Assembly: GCF_003473485.1 (NCBI RefSeq)
Contig: NC_053045.1
Location: 41,086,494 to 41,150,493 of the forward strand
DNA from: Medicago truncatula
Taxonomy: Eukaryota; Streptophyta; Magnoliopsida; Fabales; Fabaceae
DNA length: 64,000 nucleotides
Reading direction: 5' to 3'
A program made the position numbers and the translations under genes. Positions within the stretch are counted from its first letter, which is position 1. Every line of letters begins with the position of its first letter. Shown here one piece after another: positions 1 through 10,116 of the stretch. The notes beneath the pieces were generated by a model. That model did no database searches, was not told the DNA's origin, and worked only from the letters and a program-made list of their open reading frames with translations.

Positions 1-298
1 AATAAATAAAAAATGTTTAGACATACACACAAATGAAGAAAATTAAAAGTTACTTAATTATTCTTCAGAATGTTTATTCATCTTGTTCAATCTTTTTTCC
101 TGATTTCACAAGCCCTAGTTTGTTGGTTAATCATCATGACGTTTATTCATCTCTTGTTTGTTCAACTTTTTTTTCTTCTGATTTTGAGATCACGATTCAA
201 CAACAGCGTGAATCTCGAATAAAAATCTTTAGGTTCTAACACGAGCACTACAATGTTTGATCCACCTCATAGCACAAAATTTATTTATCATGTTCATC
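1..298. other. AT-rich intergenic DNA, no gene seen
   Basis: Short open frames are present, but none resembles a known protein and none has gene-like codon structure. The stretch ends at the terminal motif of the hAT-like block that follows. Confidence 0.5.
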
Positions 299-478
299 TA
301 GGGGTGTGCATAAAAACTGGATTAGCTAACCCAAACTTTAAATATGGTGAACCAAACTAGAAAAGCTCAATCCACTTTCTTTTGACCTGATCCAATCCCT
401 TTTAAAAAAAAAAAAAAACGGGTCAGTTACCCATTTATCTTCGCAAACCCTGCAAAACACATTTCACAAACCCTAGAC

Positions 479-608
479 ACAATCTGAAAACGCGATTCTC
501 CAATACATGATTCTCCAAAATATGAAAACACTATTCTCCAACTCCACAATCTGAAAACACGATTCTCCAACCCCACAATCTGAAAACGCGATTCTCCAAC
601 TCCAGAAT
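479..608. repeat. Degenerate minisatellite, about 29 bp unit
   Basis: The motif ACAATCTGAAAACGCGATTC recurs at 479, 546 and 575, with a degenerate copy between the first two. The two best copies are 29 bp apart. It lies in the left part of the hAT-like block. Confidence 0.55.
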
Positions 609-953
609 CTCAGCTTCTTCTACTCCAAACATGATTCTTCAACTTTTTCACAAATCTCAGCTTCTTTCTTCACACTTTCAAGTACAACTATTCTCTTTCC
701 TTTTTGTTCTTGTGTTTATACATTGTGGGTTTTCGTTTTTGAGTCATTTAGGCCAATAGTTTTCGTATTTGAATCATTTAAGCAAATGGATTTTTTTAGA
801 ATGTTTTTTTTATATGTTTTATTTGTGTAAATTGGTTTAGATGATGTTAAAGTTGAATTGTACTAAGTCTCATATTTGTAAATTGGTTTAGATAATGTTT
901 TAATCTGGCATATTTGATAATTGTGTAAATTGGTTTTAATTTGTTCTCATGTG

Positions 954-968
954 AATATGTTGAGGATT
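954..968. repeat. Left target-site duplication of truncated LINE
   Basis: AATATGTTGAGGATT here matches AATATGCTGAGGATT at 2145-2159 with one mismatch over 15 bp. A T-run, the LINE poly(A) on the other strand, follows immediately at 969. Confidence 0.75.
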
Positions 969-2144
969 TTTTTTTTATTCTCGTCGAGATTGTGCAAGAC
1001 GCACAACAACTCGCGGATTGAAACAAAGAACAATACAAGGCGCTAAAACAGGACTGCCCAAACCAAAGACACACCCATCCACACCGCACAGGAAGGGAAA
1101 ACAGAAAACAACATCCCCCAGAATACATAAATGGTTGCGCAAGACAATGTTACAACAAAACCAGAAAAGAAAAAACAGACCAGCAAGGCAACGGTGAGGT
1201 TGTCATATACCCCCTAATCCCACCAGAACCTCATAGCATATCGCAGCATCACCACCCTCGCTACAAACCTGCACAACCTGAATTGTCAGCAGGAGGCCCA
1301 CCAAACCAGAAAGCCAGCCGCAAAAACACCTTTACCGCAGCAGACAAGCCTCCGGATTCCATGTCCATTCTTTAAATAAACAAACCGGCAAATTCAAGCG
1401 ACTCAATACCCACCGCCAAGCTAACACCTTAATTGCCTCCACCACTTCATCAACACCGCAGACAGAGTTATTAAAGATAAAATCATTTCTAATTTTCCAG
1501 ATAGTCCAAACCGCCGCATGCCAAATAATCCGATAACCCTTCCTAACCTTCTTATTCCTAGCCGAGTCATTCCACCACTGCCAATGATAGAAAAGATCCG
1601 GTGGTGGATGATAGTCAAAACCAAGCCATCTCAGAAGATTAGTCCAAATTGCTGTTGCCGTCACACAATGGAGGAATAAATGATCGGACTCTTCCGGGAC
1701 ACCTTCGTAGATGACGCAGTTTAAGGGGGAATTTTTCGATAAGGCATGCCTTCTAGAGAGATTACCCCTAGTCGGGATCCTATCGCGAAAGAGCTTCCAA
1801 GAGAAGGCAATCACCTTTGTCGGTGCCGGACTCTTCCAAATACTCGTAAACACCTTCAATTGCCCCTCCGTTCGAGGATGCACTACCGGCCTCAATTCAT
1901 CCAACTTCCTATACATGGAGCTCACCGAGAAAGTGCCCTTATCCTCCAACTTCCACCACCACCTATCCGGAACACTCGACCTCCTAAAACCCCCTAAGTT
2001 CTCCATCAAATCACCTAATATTGTAGCTTCCCAGATAAAAAAACGGCCTTCTCCAAGAGAAACCCCACATTGCCTCCGCATCCATGGAACCACAAATATC
2101 CCCCACGTTGGACTCTTTTTGATTAAACAATGCAAAGAGCCTAT
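969..2144 (-). mobile_element. 5'-truncated LINE (non-LTR retrotransposon) insertion
   Basis: The insertion is 1.18 kb, in minus orientation, bounded by a 15 bp target duplication (954-968 and 2145-2159). Its 3' end carries a short poly(A), seen as T969-976. It contains only the C-terminal end of ORF2, so it is a typical 5'-truncated dead-on-arrival copy. Its base composition is clearly more GC-rich than the flanks, as expected of a former coding region. It interrupts the hAT-like element. Confidence 0.8.
1332..2135 (-). pseudogene. LINE ORF2 C-terminal fragment (zf-RVT region)
   Basis: The 267-residue open frame is the end of a plant LINE reverse-transcriptase polyprotein. Visible signs of the zinc-binding zf-RVT region are a WKSPAPTKVIAFSWKLFRDR segment around residues 100-120 followed by RIPTRGNLSRR. 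Next come C-V-I-Y-E and E-E-S-D-H-L-F-L-H-C, equivalent to the usual CxxC...HLFxxC block. A tryptophan-rich tail IIWHAAVWTIWKIRNDFIF follows. The first Cys pair is altered (CVIY instead of CxxC), consistent with decay. The reverse-transcriptase and endonuclease domains are absent because of 5' truncation. The frame is open by chance of recent insertion and is not a host gene. Confidence 0.85.
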
Positions 2145-2159
2145 AATATGCTGAGGATT
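2145..2159. repeat. Right target-site duplication of truncated LINE
   Basis: AATATGCTGAGGATT pairs with the left copy at 954-968. The host sequence (GAATATGTGAATATGTTGA) continues directly after it. Confidence 0.75.
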
Positions 2160-2254
2160 GAATATGTGAATATGTTGAAAATAAAATTATTTTGAGGATT
2201 AAATATGTGAATATGTTGAGAATTTCTAAGATTTTTTTGTACAAAGCCATACTC

Positions 2255-2873
2255 TTCTTAGCTCTGTTTGGATGGGAAAAGAAAGCTAAAGGAAAGAAAG
2301 TGAAAGGAAAGATTGTTAAGGGAAAGAAAATAAGATGAAAATGAGTAGAAAGTGAGATGATTTGATGGTTGTTTGGTTATAGTGAAAGTAAATAGAAAGT
2401 GGAAGGAAAGAATAAGCTATATTTTGTAAATACCATTTATACCCTTTTATAAAAATGATATATAGACATATGTATTATTCAATTGTAATTTAATATAACA
2501 AATTATTTTAATATAGCATATGTACCAATAATGTACTCTATATATAAATATAAATCATCTGCCACTTAATATTTTTCGATATTGACAGATATATAGCTAT
2601 TATTAATAAAAAAACAATTATATATCAAAACTCAATTAATATATATTATAAACAAGATGGTGGGTGGGTTTTATGTCTTTTCATTAAAAAGTCACGTTCT
2701 GCAACCTCTCTCTCCAATTTGGAGAGGATTGTTTTTTATTGTGAGACCCATGAGAAAGTTTTTTTCCATCCTTATTTATAATCAAACCAAACCATGGAAG
2801 CACAGAATCCGAAAAACTTTCTTTCTCTATTAGACCCCCTTCCTTCCACAATCTATGGTTCCAAACGTACCCT
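2255..2873. mobile_element. Putative MITE with GTTTGG-type terminal inverted repeats
   Basis: The left end reads GCTCTGTTTGGATGGGAAAAG and the right end finishes CTATGGTTCCAAACGTACC, whose complement starts GGTACGTTTGGAACC. Both subterminal regions are purine/pyrimidine mirror-like (GGAAAGAAAG on the left, CTTTCTTTCTC on the right). No clear target duplication was read. There is no coding potential. It lies immediately upstream of the hAT transposase fragment and probably split it. Confidence 0.4.
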
Positions 2874-2881
2874 ATTAAACG

Positions 2882-3330
2882 TTGCTGCAATGGATTAGAA
2901 TGCAATTTTTGTGTTTACGATATAGTTGTACAGGAAAAGGTGTGCTGACTCAAGATGATTGGAAACGTGTCAGGGAAATCCTTCCATTCTTGAAATTGTT
3001 TTATGATGCTACAATACGCATATCAGGTTCGTCTTATTTAACAAGGAATATTTATATGTTTGAGATCCTTGGTATTGGGAAAAGGATTGTTGAAATGTGC
3101 AGCTCTGAGGATGTTCATCTTCGCTCTATAGCTCAAACAATGAAACTGAAATATGATAAATATTGGGGAAATTAAAAGACCCTTAACATGATGCTATTGG
3201 TTGCACTGAAGATTCGCTAAAATGAGCATCTTCATCCTTGATTACAACTGAAGATTTTGAGAATCTTGAGTTGCTTGAGCAAGGTATGATAGAACAAGTT
3301 GATACATAAATTATTTTTATTATTACTTAC
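2882..3330 (+). pseudogene. hAT transposase fragment (RICESLEEPER-like)
   Basis: The frame encodes DDWKRVREILPFLKLFYDA, then SGSSYLTRNIYMFEILGI and MKLKYDKYWGN, ending at 3175. This is the segment of plant BED-type hAT transposases (ZBED/RICESLEEPER family) between the core and the C-terminal dimerisation domain. The catalytic core and BED finger are missing. A frame-shifted continuation (TEDFENLELLEQGM) follows to 3330. A last piece encoding DICQSEEGPSCSTSS is found after the F-box insertion at about 4799. It is a broken fragment and would not make a transposase. Confidence 0.7.
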
Positions 3331-3331
3331 T
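3224..3331. repeat. 108 bp direct repeat, left copy
   Basis: GAGCATCTTCATCCTTGA through TATTACTTACT is repeated almost exactly at 4653-4760, with a few substitutions and no length change. The two copies flank the F-box foldback. The sequence belongs to the hAT transposase region. Confidence 0.8.
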
Positions 3332-3370
3332 ATCTTGAGTTGCTCTAATGCAATCATGACACTTAAATAT

Positions 3371-3862
3371 ACAAAGTTTTCCAAGGTGCGAGAAAAACAA
3401 TTGAATTGACTTGTTTGTTACAATTGCATTTGCCAATATTTTGTTTTCTCCTCGCATTGTGACTCCTCCCTCCATTCCTTTGCTCGTTAAATTTTTTAAT
3501 GGTGCCAAAGCAAAGATGAATAATAGTAGAGGAAAAAGACATATGGAGGACACAACACATACTCGTAAAATTGGAAAAAGGCGCATGAAGAAGAAGATGA
3601 ATCCACAATTGTATCTGCCTCATGAATTGATCATCCTTATTCTGCTAAGGTTACCAATGAAGTCTCTTATTCGTTTCAAATTCATTTGTAAGCTTTGGTT
3701 TTCTCTTATCTCTAATGATCTTCACTTTGCAAATTCGCATTTTCAAATAACCGCCTCAACACACACTAGTAAAATTGTGTTCATAACAAATTCACTCAAT
3801 GACACACTCTTTCGATTTTGAAGTATCTATTCACAATAATACTGTTATTGAAAGACCCAAAC
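3371..3862 (+). repeat. Left arm of about 490 bp inverted repeat (F-box foldback)
   Basis: This arm is the near-perfect reverse complement of 4067-4560, by eye about nine bases in ten. It carries the 5' part of an F-box gene in the plus orientation. The arms are separated by about 200 bp that belongs only to the minus-strand copy. Confidence 0.85.
3516..3821 (+). pseudogene. F-box protein gene fragment, plus-strand copy
   Basis: The ATG at 3516 opens MNNSRGKRHMEDTTHTRK. An F-box follows: LYLPHELIILILLRLPMKSL then RFKFICKLWFSLISN. F-box proteins are substrate receptors of SCF ubiquitin ligases, and the F-box binds SKP1. The frame stops after NSLNDTLFRF because two bases present in the minus-strand copy (ACACGATCTTTCG against ACACTCTTTCG) are missing here. 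The F-box-associated interaction domain is absent, since the sequence turns round at 3862 into the opposite copy. It is therefore a 5' fragment. Its conserved codons suggest descent from a recently functional FBA-type F-box gene. Confidence 0.75.
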
Positions 3863-4334
3863 CATATAGATAAAAGCAATCATATGCATCTACAACAGCT
3901 ACAACATCTACATTTAATTCAATTGGAGACAAAGGTATTTGTTTATGAACTCGGGTGAATGGATTCCATAGGTGGAAGCTTGAATTATGATCATGCAAAA
4001 ATATAAAGCCTCTATAGAAACTTACAATTTCAATAAGACCATCAAATAAGGGATTTATAAAACTAGGGTTGGGTCTTTCAATAACAGTATTATTATGAAT
4101 AGATACCTCAAAATCGAAAGATCGTGTGTCATTGAGTGAATTTGTTATGAACACAATTTTACTAGTGTGTGTTGAGGCGGTTATTTGAAAATGTGAATTT
4201 GCAAAGTGAGGATCATTAGAGATAAGAGAAAATCAAGGCTTACAAACGCATTTGAAACGAATAAGAGACTTCACCGGTAATCTCAACAGAATAAGGATGA
4301 TCAATTCATGAGGCAGATACAGTTGTGGATTCAT
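3863..4334 (-). pseudogene. F-box protein gene fragment, minus-strand copy
   Basis: The ATG at 4334 (minus) opens MNPQLYLPHELI, an F-box, continuing into an F-box-associated (FBA) region with NPLFDGLIEIVSFYRGFIFL and SSFHLWNPFTRVHKQIPLSP. This copy extends further than the plus copy but is broken. The F-box Trp of KLWFSL is changed to TGA, and a TAG lies just upstream of this ATG in the longer leader frame. At 3862 the sequence meets the inverted plus copy, so the FBA domain is truncated. Neither copy can make a full SCF receptor. Confidence 0.75.
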
Positions 4335-4560
4335 CTACTTCTTCATACGCCCTTTTCCAATTTTACGAGTGTGTGTCGTCTCCTCCATGTGTCTTTTTCC
4401 TCTGCTACTATTCATCTTTGTTTTGGTATCGTTAAAAAATTTAACGAGCAAAGGAATGGAGGGAGGAATCACAATGCGAGGAGAAAACAAAATATTGGCA
4501 AATGCAATTGTAACAGATAAGTCAATTCAATTGTTTTTCTCTCTCCTTAGCAAACTTTGT
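4067..4560 (-). repeat. Right arm of about 490 bp inverted repeat
   Basis: This is the reverse complement of 3371-3862, with scattered substitutions and small indels. A transcript crossing both arms would fold into a long double-stranded stem with a loop of about 200 nt. Confidence 0.85.
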
Positions 4561-4652
4561 TTTCTCTCTCCTTGTTTTTCTCTCTCCATACCGTAGCACT
4601 TTAACACCCACCACGATTGAGCAACTTATATGCACTCAAGATTGGCTCAAAG

Positions 4653-4760
4653 GAGCATCTTCATCCTTGATGAGAACTGAAGATTTTGAGAATCTTGAGT
4701 TGCTTGAGCAAGGTATGATAGAACAAGTTTATACATGAATTATTTTTATTATTACTTACT
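4653..4760. repeat. 108 bp direct repeat, right copy
   Basis: This is the second copy of 3224-3331, immediately outside the right arm of the F-box foldback. It is far longer than a transposase-generated target duplication. Confidence 0.8.
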
Positions 4761-4876
4761 TTACTTGAGCATAATGAAATTTTTTATATCTTTTGTAGAC
4801 ATTTGTCAATCGGAAGAGGGCCCTAGTTGTTCAACTTCGTCTACTTCTATTGCATTTGAAGATGATTGAATGGTAA

Positions 4877-4885
4877 TTATTTCTA
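4877..4885. repeat. 9 bp target-site duplication, left
   Basis: TTATTTCTA is repeated exactly at 7282-7290. Nine bases is the Mutator-superfamily signature. Confidence 0.85.
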
Positions 4886-7281
4886 GGCTAAAATATGTTT
4901 TTGATCCCTGCAAATATGACGAGTTTGGATATTGGTCCCTCGTAATTATTTTTTTTTTAAATTCATTCCTGCAAAATTTTTTGTTTTTTAAAATAGTTCT
5001 TGACCCCATTTTCTTGCTTATTTGACAGGTTTTTGCTTACGTGGCATTAGCTGACTGTGCCAAGTTGTCCATGTGGCAAAAACGTGGCAATTTTTTATTT
5101 TAACAAATTAAAAAATGGAAATGGTCTTTATTTAAATAAATAAATACTATAAATTAAAATACTTGTTTTTTTTAGAGAATTAATAAACTTGTTTCTAGAA
5201 TTTCATGTTCACTTCTTCTTCTTATTCTTTGGGAACAAACAATGGAGAAAACATAATTCCCCCGATTTCAATTCTTTGCAAGCAAAAAAAAAAAAAAAAA
5301 AAAAAAAACTCCTTCAATCCAATCAATTTTGCTTTCACCAGCTCCCTACTCACTTTTTTTCATTTTAATTCCACCGATTGTTAAGAGCTTTTCATCAGGA
5401 GCCAGAAAATTTATGGAGCTCGGACAAAAAATTTATCACAAATTCACATGTGACATAATATATCAACAGTCATAAATCAAAATATTTTTTTTTTTAATTT
5501 TAATTTTAATTAAAAAATTGAAATAAAAGAGGTTTATCATTTTGTCAACAAAAGTACAATTTAAAATAGGATTATTAATTGAAATTGACCATGTAATATA
5601 TGTGAAGTCTGAAAATTGGTCATGTAATTAAATAACATGTATTTTGACCATGTAATTCGAGATTTTTATTATTTATAACCTTGTAATATACGCGAAGTCC
5701 AAAAAAGCAACTGAGAGATTGAATTTTTTCATGATTTGTTAGAGGCAAGTTGAGAACGTTAAAATATGGCTTTACACAAAAAATTTATAAATTTTCGACA
5801 AACAATAAATTAATTATGAATTTTTAAAGTGTCAAAAGCTAAAAAAACAAAACAACGGAAATCTCGACCTATAAATCGAATTTTGAGCTTATTATTTGCA
5901 GAGACATCTATAAAAATAAATAAAAAGGATCTGTAAAGTTTCATATCATTTCAAAGTCGTTTAAAATTATTTTGATTTTTCAACCAAAACGTGCAAAATT
6001 GAAATTTTGTTCCGCGTAAACGTATACTCATAAGTCAAATTTAGTTCCCTAATTTTGTAGGCATGACTAGAACATGATAAGAACCTTCACAATGAAATTT
6101 CGTAGTTTTTAAACAAGATACAAATTAATTATAAATTGTTTAAGAAATTCATAATTACGAGGGAGTAAAAATTCATAATTAATTTATCCTTGATCGAAGA
6201 AATTTAATTTTTTATGTAAAGCTATATTTTAACGTGCTAAACATGTATGAAAAAAAAAATAATGAAAAAATTCAACATGTAGGTCACATTTTTAGACTAC
6301 ACGTATATCACAGGGTGGTCAAAAATAAGAAAAAATTCAAGTTAGAATACTAAAATATATGTTTTGTATTTTTAAGGGTCAATTTTCAGACATAAAAACC
6401 CAAAAATCTCACTAGAAATCTCAAATTCGGTTGCTGCAAATAAACCCAGAAATTCGCTTGCTGCAGTCGAAAAAGCCTTCTTGTAGTAACGAGAAATTCA
6501 TGAATAAAATCCTCATGTGTAGAAACCTCAAACTCATAGGTCCGTCGCTCTCGCGAAATCACATAAATTCATCATCCTCAACGCACTCAAATTCATCCTG
6601 GAAATCTTCATCGAGATCTATTATTACATTGTGGATCTGGAACACTTTTGGGTTTCTTTGATTTGTTTTTAATGGTTTTCTATGAACATCATCTTTCACA
6701 ACCCCAATCTTTGAAACAATGGGCTTTGTTAGGGGTTGTGGAGTTATTAAGAAATGTTAGAAAGGATGTTTTGAATAAAGGATGAATGTTTGATGGAGGA
6801 AGAAGATGAACAAACATGAACCCTAACTCCAATTCTTCCCCAATTACATTTTAATGAATTTAAATAAAGAAAATTATTTTTTAAGTTCGAAAAAAAATCA
6901 TATCGAAAATTATTTTCCAGATTTTTTTTAATTGTTTTTACATTTTTTATTTCAAAATTAATATTTTGTGTTTTATTATATATTTTCGAAAATCAATAAA
7001 AATAAAATGTTTTATTTAATTTCAAAAATCTATTTTTTGTTTTTAAAAAAAGGTTTTTAAATAATTAAATTGAAACAATTGCCACGTGGCTGCCAACCGT
7101 GCAAAGTTACACAGTCAGCATGTGCCACTTAAGCATAAATATACCAAATTATCATTAAAGTGAGGTCATGGACTATTTTAAAAAACAAAAATTTTGCAAG
7201 GATGGATTTCAAAAAAAATTTTTACCAGGGACTAAAACCCAAACTCGCTATATTTGCAGGGATCAAAAACATATTTTAGCC
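4886..7281. mobile_element. Non-autonomous Mutator-like element, 2396 bp
   Basis: The element begins GGCTAAAATATGTTTTTGAT and ends with the complementary ATCAAAAACATATTTTAGCC. It is flanked by exact 9 bp duplications TTATTTCTA. The terminal inverted repeats run for roughly 200 bp: CACGTGGC/GCCACGTGGC blocks lie near 5040-5100 and 7080-7130. The interior is AT-rich, with homopolymer A at 5285-5308. It has no transposase frame and only short unconvincing ORFs. The stretch 5800-5930 resembles the interior of the smaller element at 47934-48471, so the two are family members. A possible 5'UTR-like segment (AACCCTAACTCC at about 6819) near the right arm could be captured gene sequence, but I cannot identify it. 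Confidence 0.85.
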
Positions 7282-7290
7282 TTATTTCTA
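7282..7290. repeat. 9 bp target-site duplication, right
   Basis: TTATTTCTA, identical to 4877-4885. Confidence 0.85.
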
Positions 7291-8330
7291 TTTCTACGTT
7301 ATGCGTCAAGTTCTGTTGGTCATGGTTCATGAAGTGGCTTGAATCATCCTATCTAGTTAAATACATAAACAACATTAGTATTCAAATGCATATCATGGTT
7401 TTCATTTCCATTTTTTGTATTAGTTTATTTTTTCTCTTTTAATTCAGTGTGCTATAGATTTTGTTAGCAAACTAAGAATTTGATCATGATGACAAGGATT
7501 GTAGTGCTGATTTGGATACTTAAAATATAGTTTCAAGTATTCTCTGGTACTGCATGTCCTATTTTGTTTATGTGTAAATAAATTTGTATATATTTTTAAG
7601 TAGATGGTATTGCAAAATAAAGCCTTGCACAAGTGATAATTGATCCAACATATTCTTGCACAAGTTTGCAGAAGCTTATGGTTTAGGATGTTAACAGCCA
7701 TGTGATATTCATAAGCATTTTGATGTGTTTCTTTTTTGCCAAAAAATATGTCCAAGATTATTTGGAGATTATTGTCTACCAGATTGATGCAATGTTTATA
7801 TGTCTTAGCATGATAGAAAGTTTCCTTTACTGGTACAATACCACTCATCTGTGATAATATTCTTTGTTGATCCTGTGTTGATATTCTTTTGGTGCTGGTT
7901 TGAATGTTTCAGGAGTCTAGTGCAGGGTGCTCATTTTGACTTCGATGTGTGATGTTGGTGAATCTTCGTTGATACAAGCATTTATCTCAGCCATTGGTGT
8001 TTTGTAGCATGCTACTTGTTTCTCTTTTGTACTATGTGTTGATGACACCCATGTTACCTTAAAAATTTATATGCTTTGATTATGGGCAACTTGTTCTAAG
8101 TAGATCGTATTGCAAATGTAATAGTTGCAAGAAAATCAACAGTTTCACCAGCAGAAAGAATTACATGGCCCTTGATCATGTTGGTCACCTTTAAGTCACT
8201 ACATTATTGCACTTGATCATGTTGGTCCTTTTTAATCTTTAAGTTTTTATGTTTAAATTGCTTGAAATATAATTGAATGGACATAAGCTTTGTACTCCTG
8301 TTTTCTTAGGTTTTCAATGGAAAAAAACCA
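7291..8330. other. Right internal part of hAT-like block, no gene
   Basis: The stretch is AT-rich with no credible coding frame. It probably is the 3' noncoding region of the hAT-like element before its subterminal repeats begin near 8330. Confidence 0.4.
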
Positions 8331-8739
8331 GTTCAGGTAAAAAAAACCAGGTTTAGAAAAAAATCCAGTTTGATTTACAAATCCGGTTCAAGTAAAAAAA
8401 AATGGTCCGCGTAAAAAATCGGTTCACGACAAAAAACCTGTTCAGGCCGTATGAACCGGATTGCACTGTATCGAACCGATTTTGAAAAAAAAAATCCATT
8501 TTTTTTAAAGTAGTTTTTGGATATGGACTGTATTCATAAATGTAGTATGGATTAGTTTGATTAATCCATCTACACACCCCTACTTACATGTACGTGTCCT
8601 CATAGATGTACATGTGCTTCTATGAGAAATGCTAGAACCTTTAGGTCAAAAAATGAAGTAATACAATTTTCTCGTTACTGGATTGAATGAGGTAAATCCG
8701 TTGAGTTGGATTTGTGAGCTTCATAAATGTGATATTTGT

Positions 8740-9230
8740 GTATTTCTTTTTCGTACTCGTAAATAATGTTCCGCAAATCGAGTGTTAACTCTCCGAGTTT
8801 ACGTGTTTAGGTACCAAAATCGTGTTAACTCGGAGGTAAACTCGATTTCTGGTAAAATCGGAAGGTTTGACTGAGTTAACATTTGGTAAATTCGACCGAG
8901 TTCACCGAGTTTTACGAGTTTACATCTATAAAAAAAATATAAAAAAAAAAAATTGGCCCTTTTTTTTTCAAAACTCAATTCCTTTTCTACAAGCCCAAAG
9001 ACTGAAACGTTAGTTACCTTTACAATAACATGTTGTTCATGAAAGGACCGCGTTTCTTTTTCTTTCTTATATGAGTTCTCAAACTAAGAACATGGGAGCA
9101 GATACCAATTAGGGTTGTGATTCCGACGGTGGAAATTCAGATTTCGACTCCGATGATTGCAACGCCGGTTAGGGTTGCGGTGGTGGTGTTTGTTGACCTT
9201 TTGAAGAAATTAACTAGTTTATTTTTTTAG
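8740..9230. other. Decayed element end with repeated GTAAACTCG/CGAGTT motifs
   Basis: CGAGTTTAC, GTAAACTCG and GAGTTAAC motifs recur in both orientations from 8776 to 8925. They reappear inverted at 11010-11090, so these may be the two ends of an old DNA element enclosing the telomere-like array. An ATG with a short frame MSSQTKNMGADTN lies at 9071, followed by a stop, and could be a transposase start relic. This is inference only. Confidence 0.35.
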
Positions 9231-9476
9231 ATAGTTTTATTAACAACTTTAGGAACTTGTGAAACTTGCTATTTTGGATGGTTTTATGCATGGATTAAAC
9301 TTAGAGACTTATGAAACTTATGATTTTGTGCGTTAATTTTTGTATTTTGATGCTACGTTGAGCATAACGTTTTATTATGGTAGTTTGCAGTTTGGTATAA
9401 TTTTCCTTTGTAATTAAGTCATATTTTGCATTATTGACCTATCTATAATATTATATTAGTTTATACTAGACTTTCC

Positions 9477-9496
9477 ACCCGTGCTGCCGCACGGGT
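9477..9496. other. Perfect 8 bp stem hairpin in a transposon-end-like context
   Basis: ACCCGTGC-TGCC-GCACGGGT forms a GC-rich 8 bp stem with a 4 nt loop in otherwise AT-rich DNA. TCTATAATATTATATTAG lies about 35 bp upstream, resembling the TCTATAxTA starts of plant Helitrons. No matching 3' CTRR end was identified. Confidence 0.35.
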
Positions 9497-10116
9497 CATA
9501 TACATTGTAGATGTAGTAGACAAAAACAAATCTCAATGCATATCAAAGAGAATGAAATATGTGGTCCCAAATATATGCAGATGTTGGAATTCGAACCTCA
9601 GACACCACATTTATTCACCTTAAAAATATTAATTTTTATCAATCGTGTATTACTTCATTCTTTTGTTAAAATTATATGTCAATGTTATATTATTGGTATG
9701 TTACTTCATCGTTTTTTTTTTTTTGTTTGACAAAATGTTACTTCATTCTTTTGTAAAAATTATATGTTAATGTTATATTATGTACCTAAAAATAGCTCAT
9801 TCTTAACCTCAACGTGTAAAATGTTTTATTTAAATAATTTTCCTTTTATCGAATATTTGGCCTTTACCGTATATGATACCCTTTAACTGTTTGTTGAAAT
9901 GTTTCTTCCACCTGTTTATATAGATTGCAAAATTCTGGTGCATTTTGTGGTAGATATTTAACAAAAAGAGTTCAGTTCTAATTTGGATGAAAAGTGTAAT
10001 ATTAACAAAAAAAAATGTTGCTATAACCTTTCAAAACCCTTTTATTCCAATAGGGCGATTTGTTTTGTTGAAGAAATAGGGGAAATAAAGCGATGCCGAT
10101 TTGCTTTGTTCATGAA

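Larger units (their letters stand above)
299..8582. mobile_element. Composite hAT-like DNA transposon with nested insertions
   Basis: The left end begins TAGGGGTGTGCATAAAAAC at 299 and the right end finishes TCTACACACCCCTA at 8582, so both outer ends carry AGGGGTGTG in inverted orientation, as plant hAT elements do. The right end is rich in AACCGG/GGTTCA motifs (8330-8480), typical of hAT subterminal repeats. Between them lie pieces of a hAT transposase (2882-3330 and about 4797-4869). The element has been invaded by a LINE (969-2144), a MITE (about 2255-2873), an F-box foldback (3371-4560) and a Mutator-like element (4886-7281). The flanking 8-mers (TGTTCATC and CTTACATG) do not match, so the two ends could belong to different hAT copies or the duplication may have decayed. 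The single-element reading is inference. Confidence 0.5.

Noticed and set aside
1711..2154. 147-residue plus-strand frame
   Set aside because: It is antisense to the LINE zf-RVT region, with no similarity of its own.
299..8582. 8 bp target duplication for the hAT-like block
   Set aside because: TGTTCATC and CTTACATG do not match in any one-base shift tried, so no duplication is claimed.
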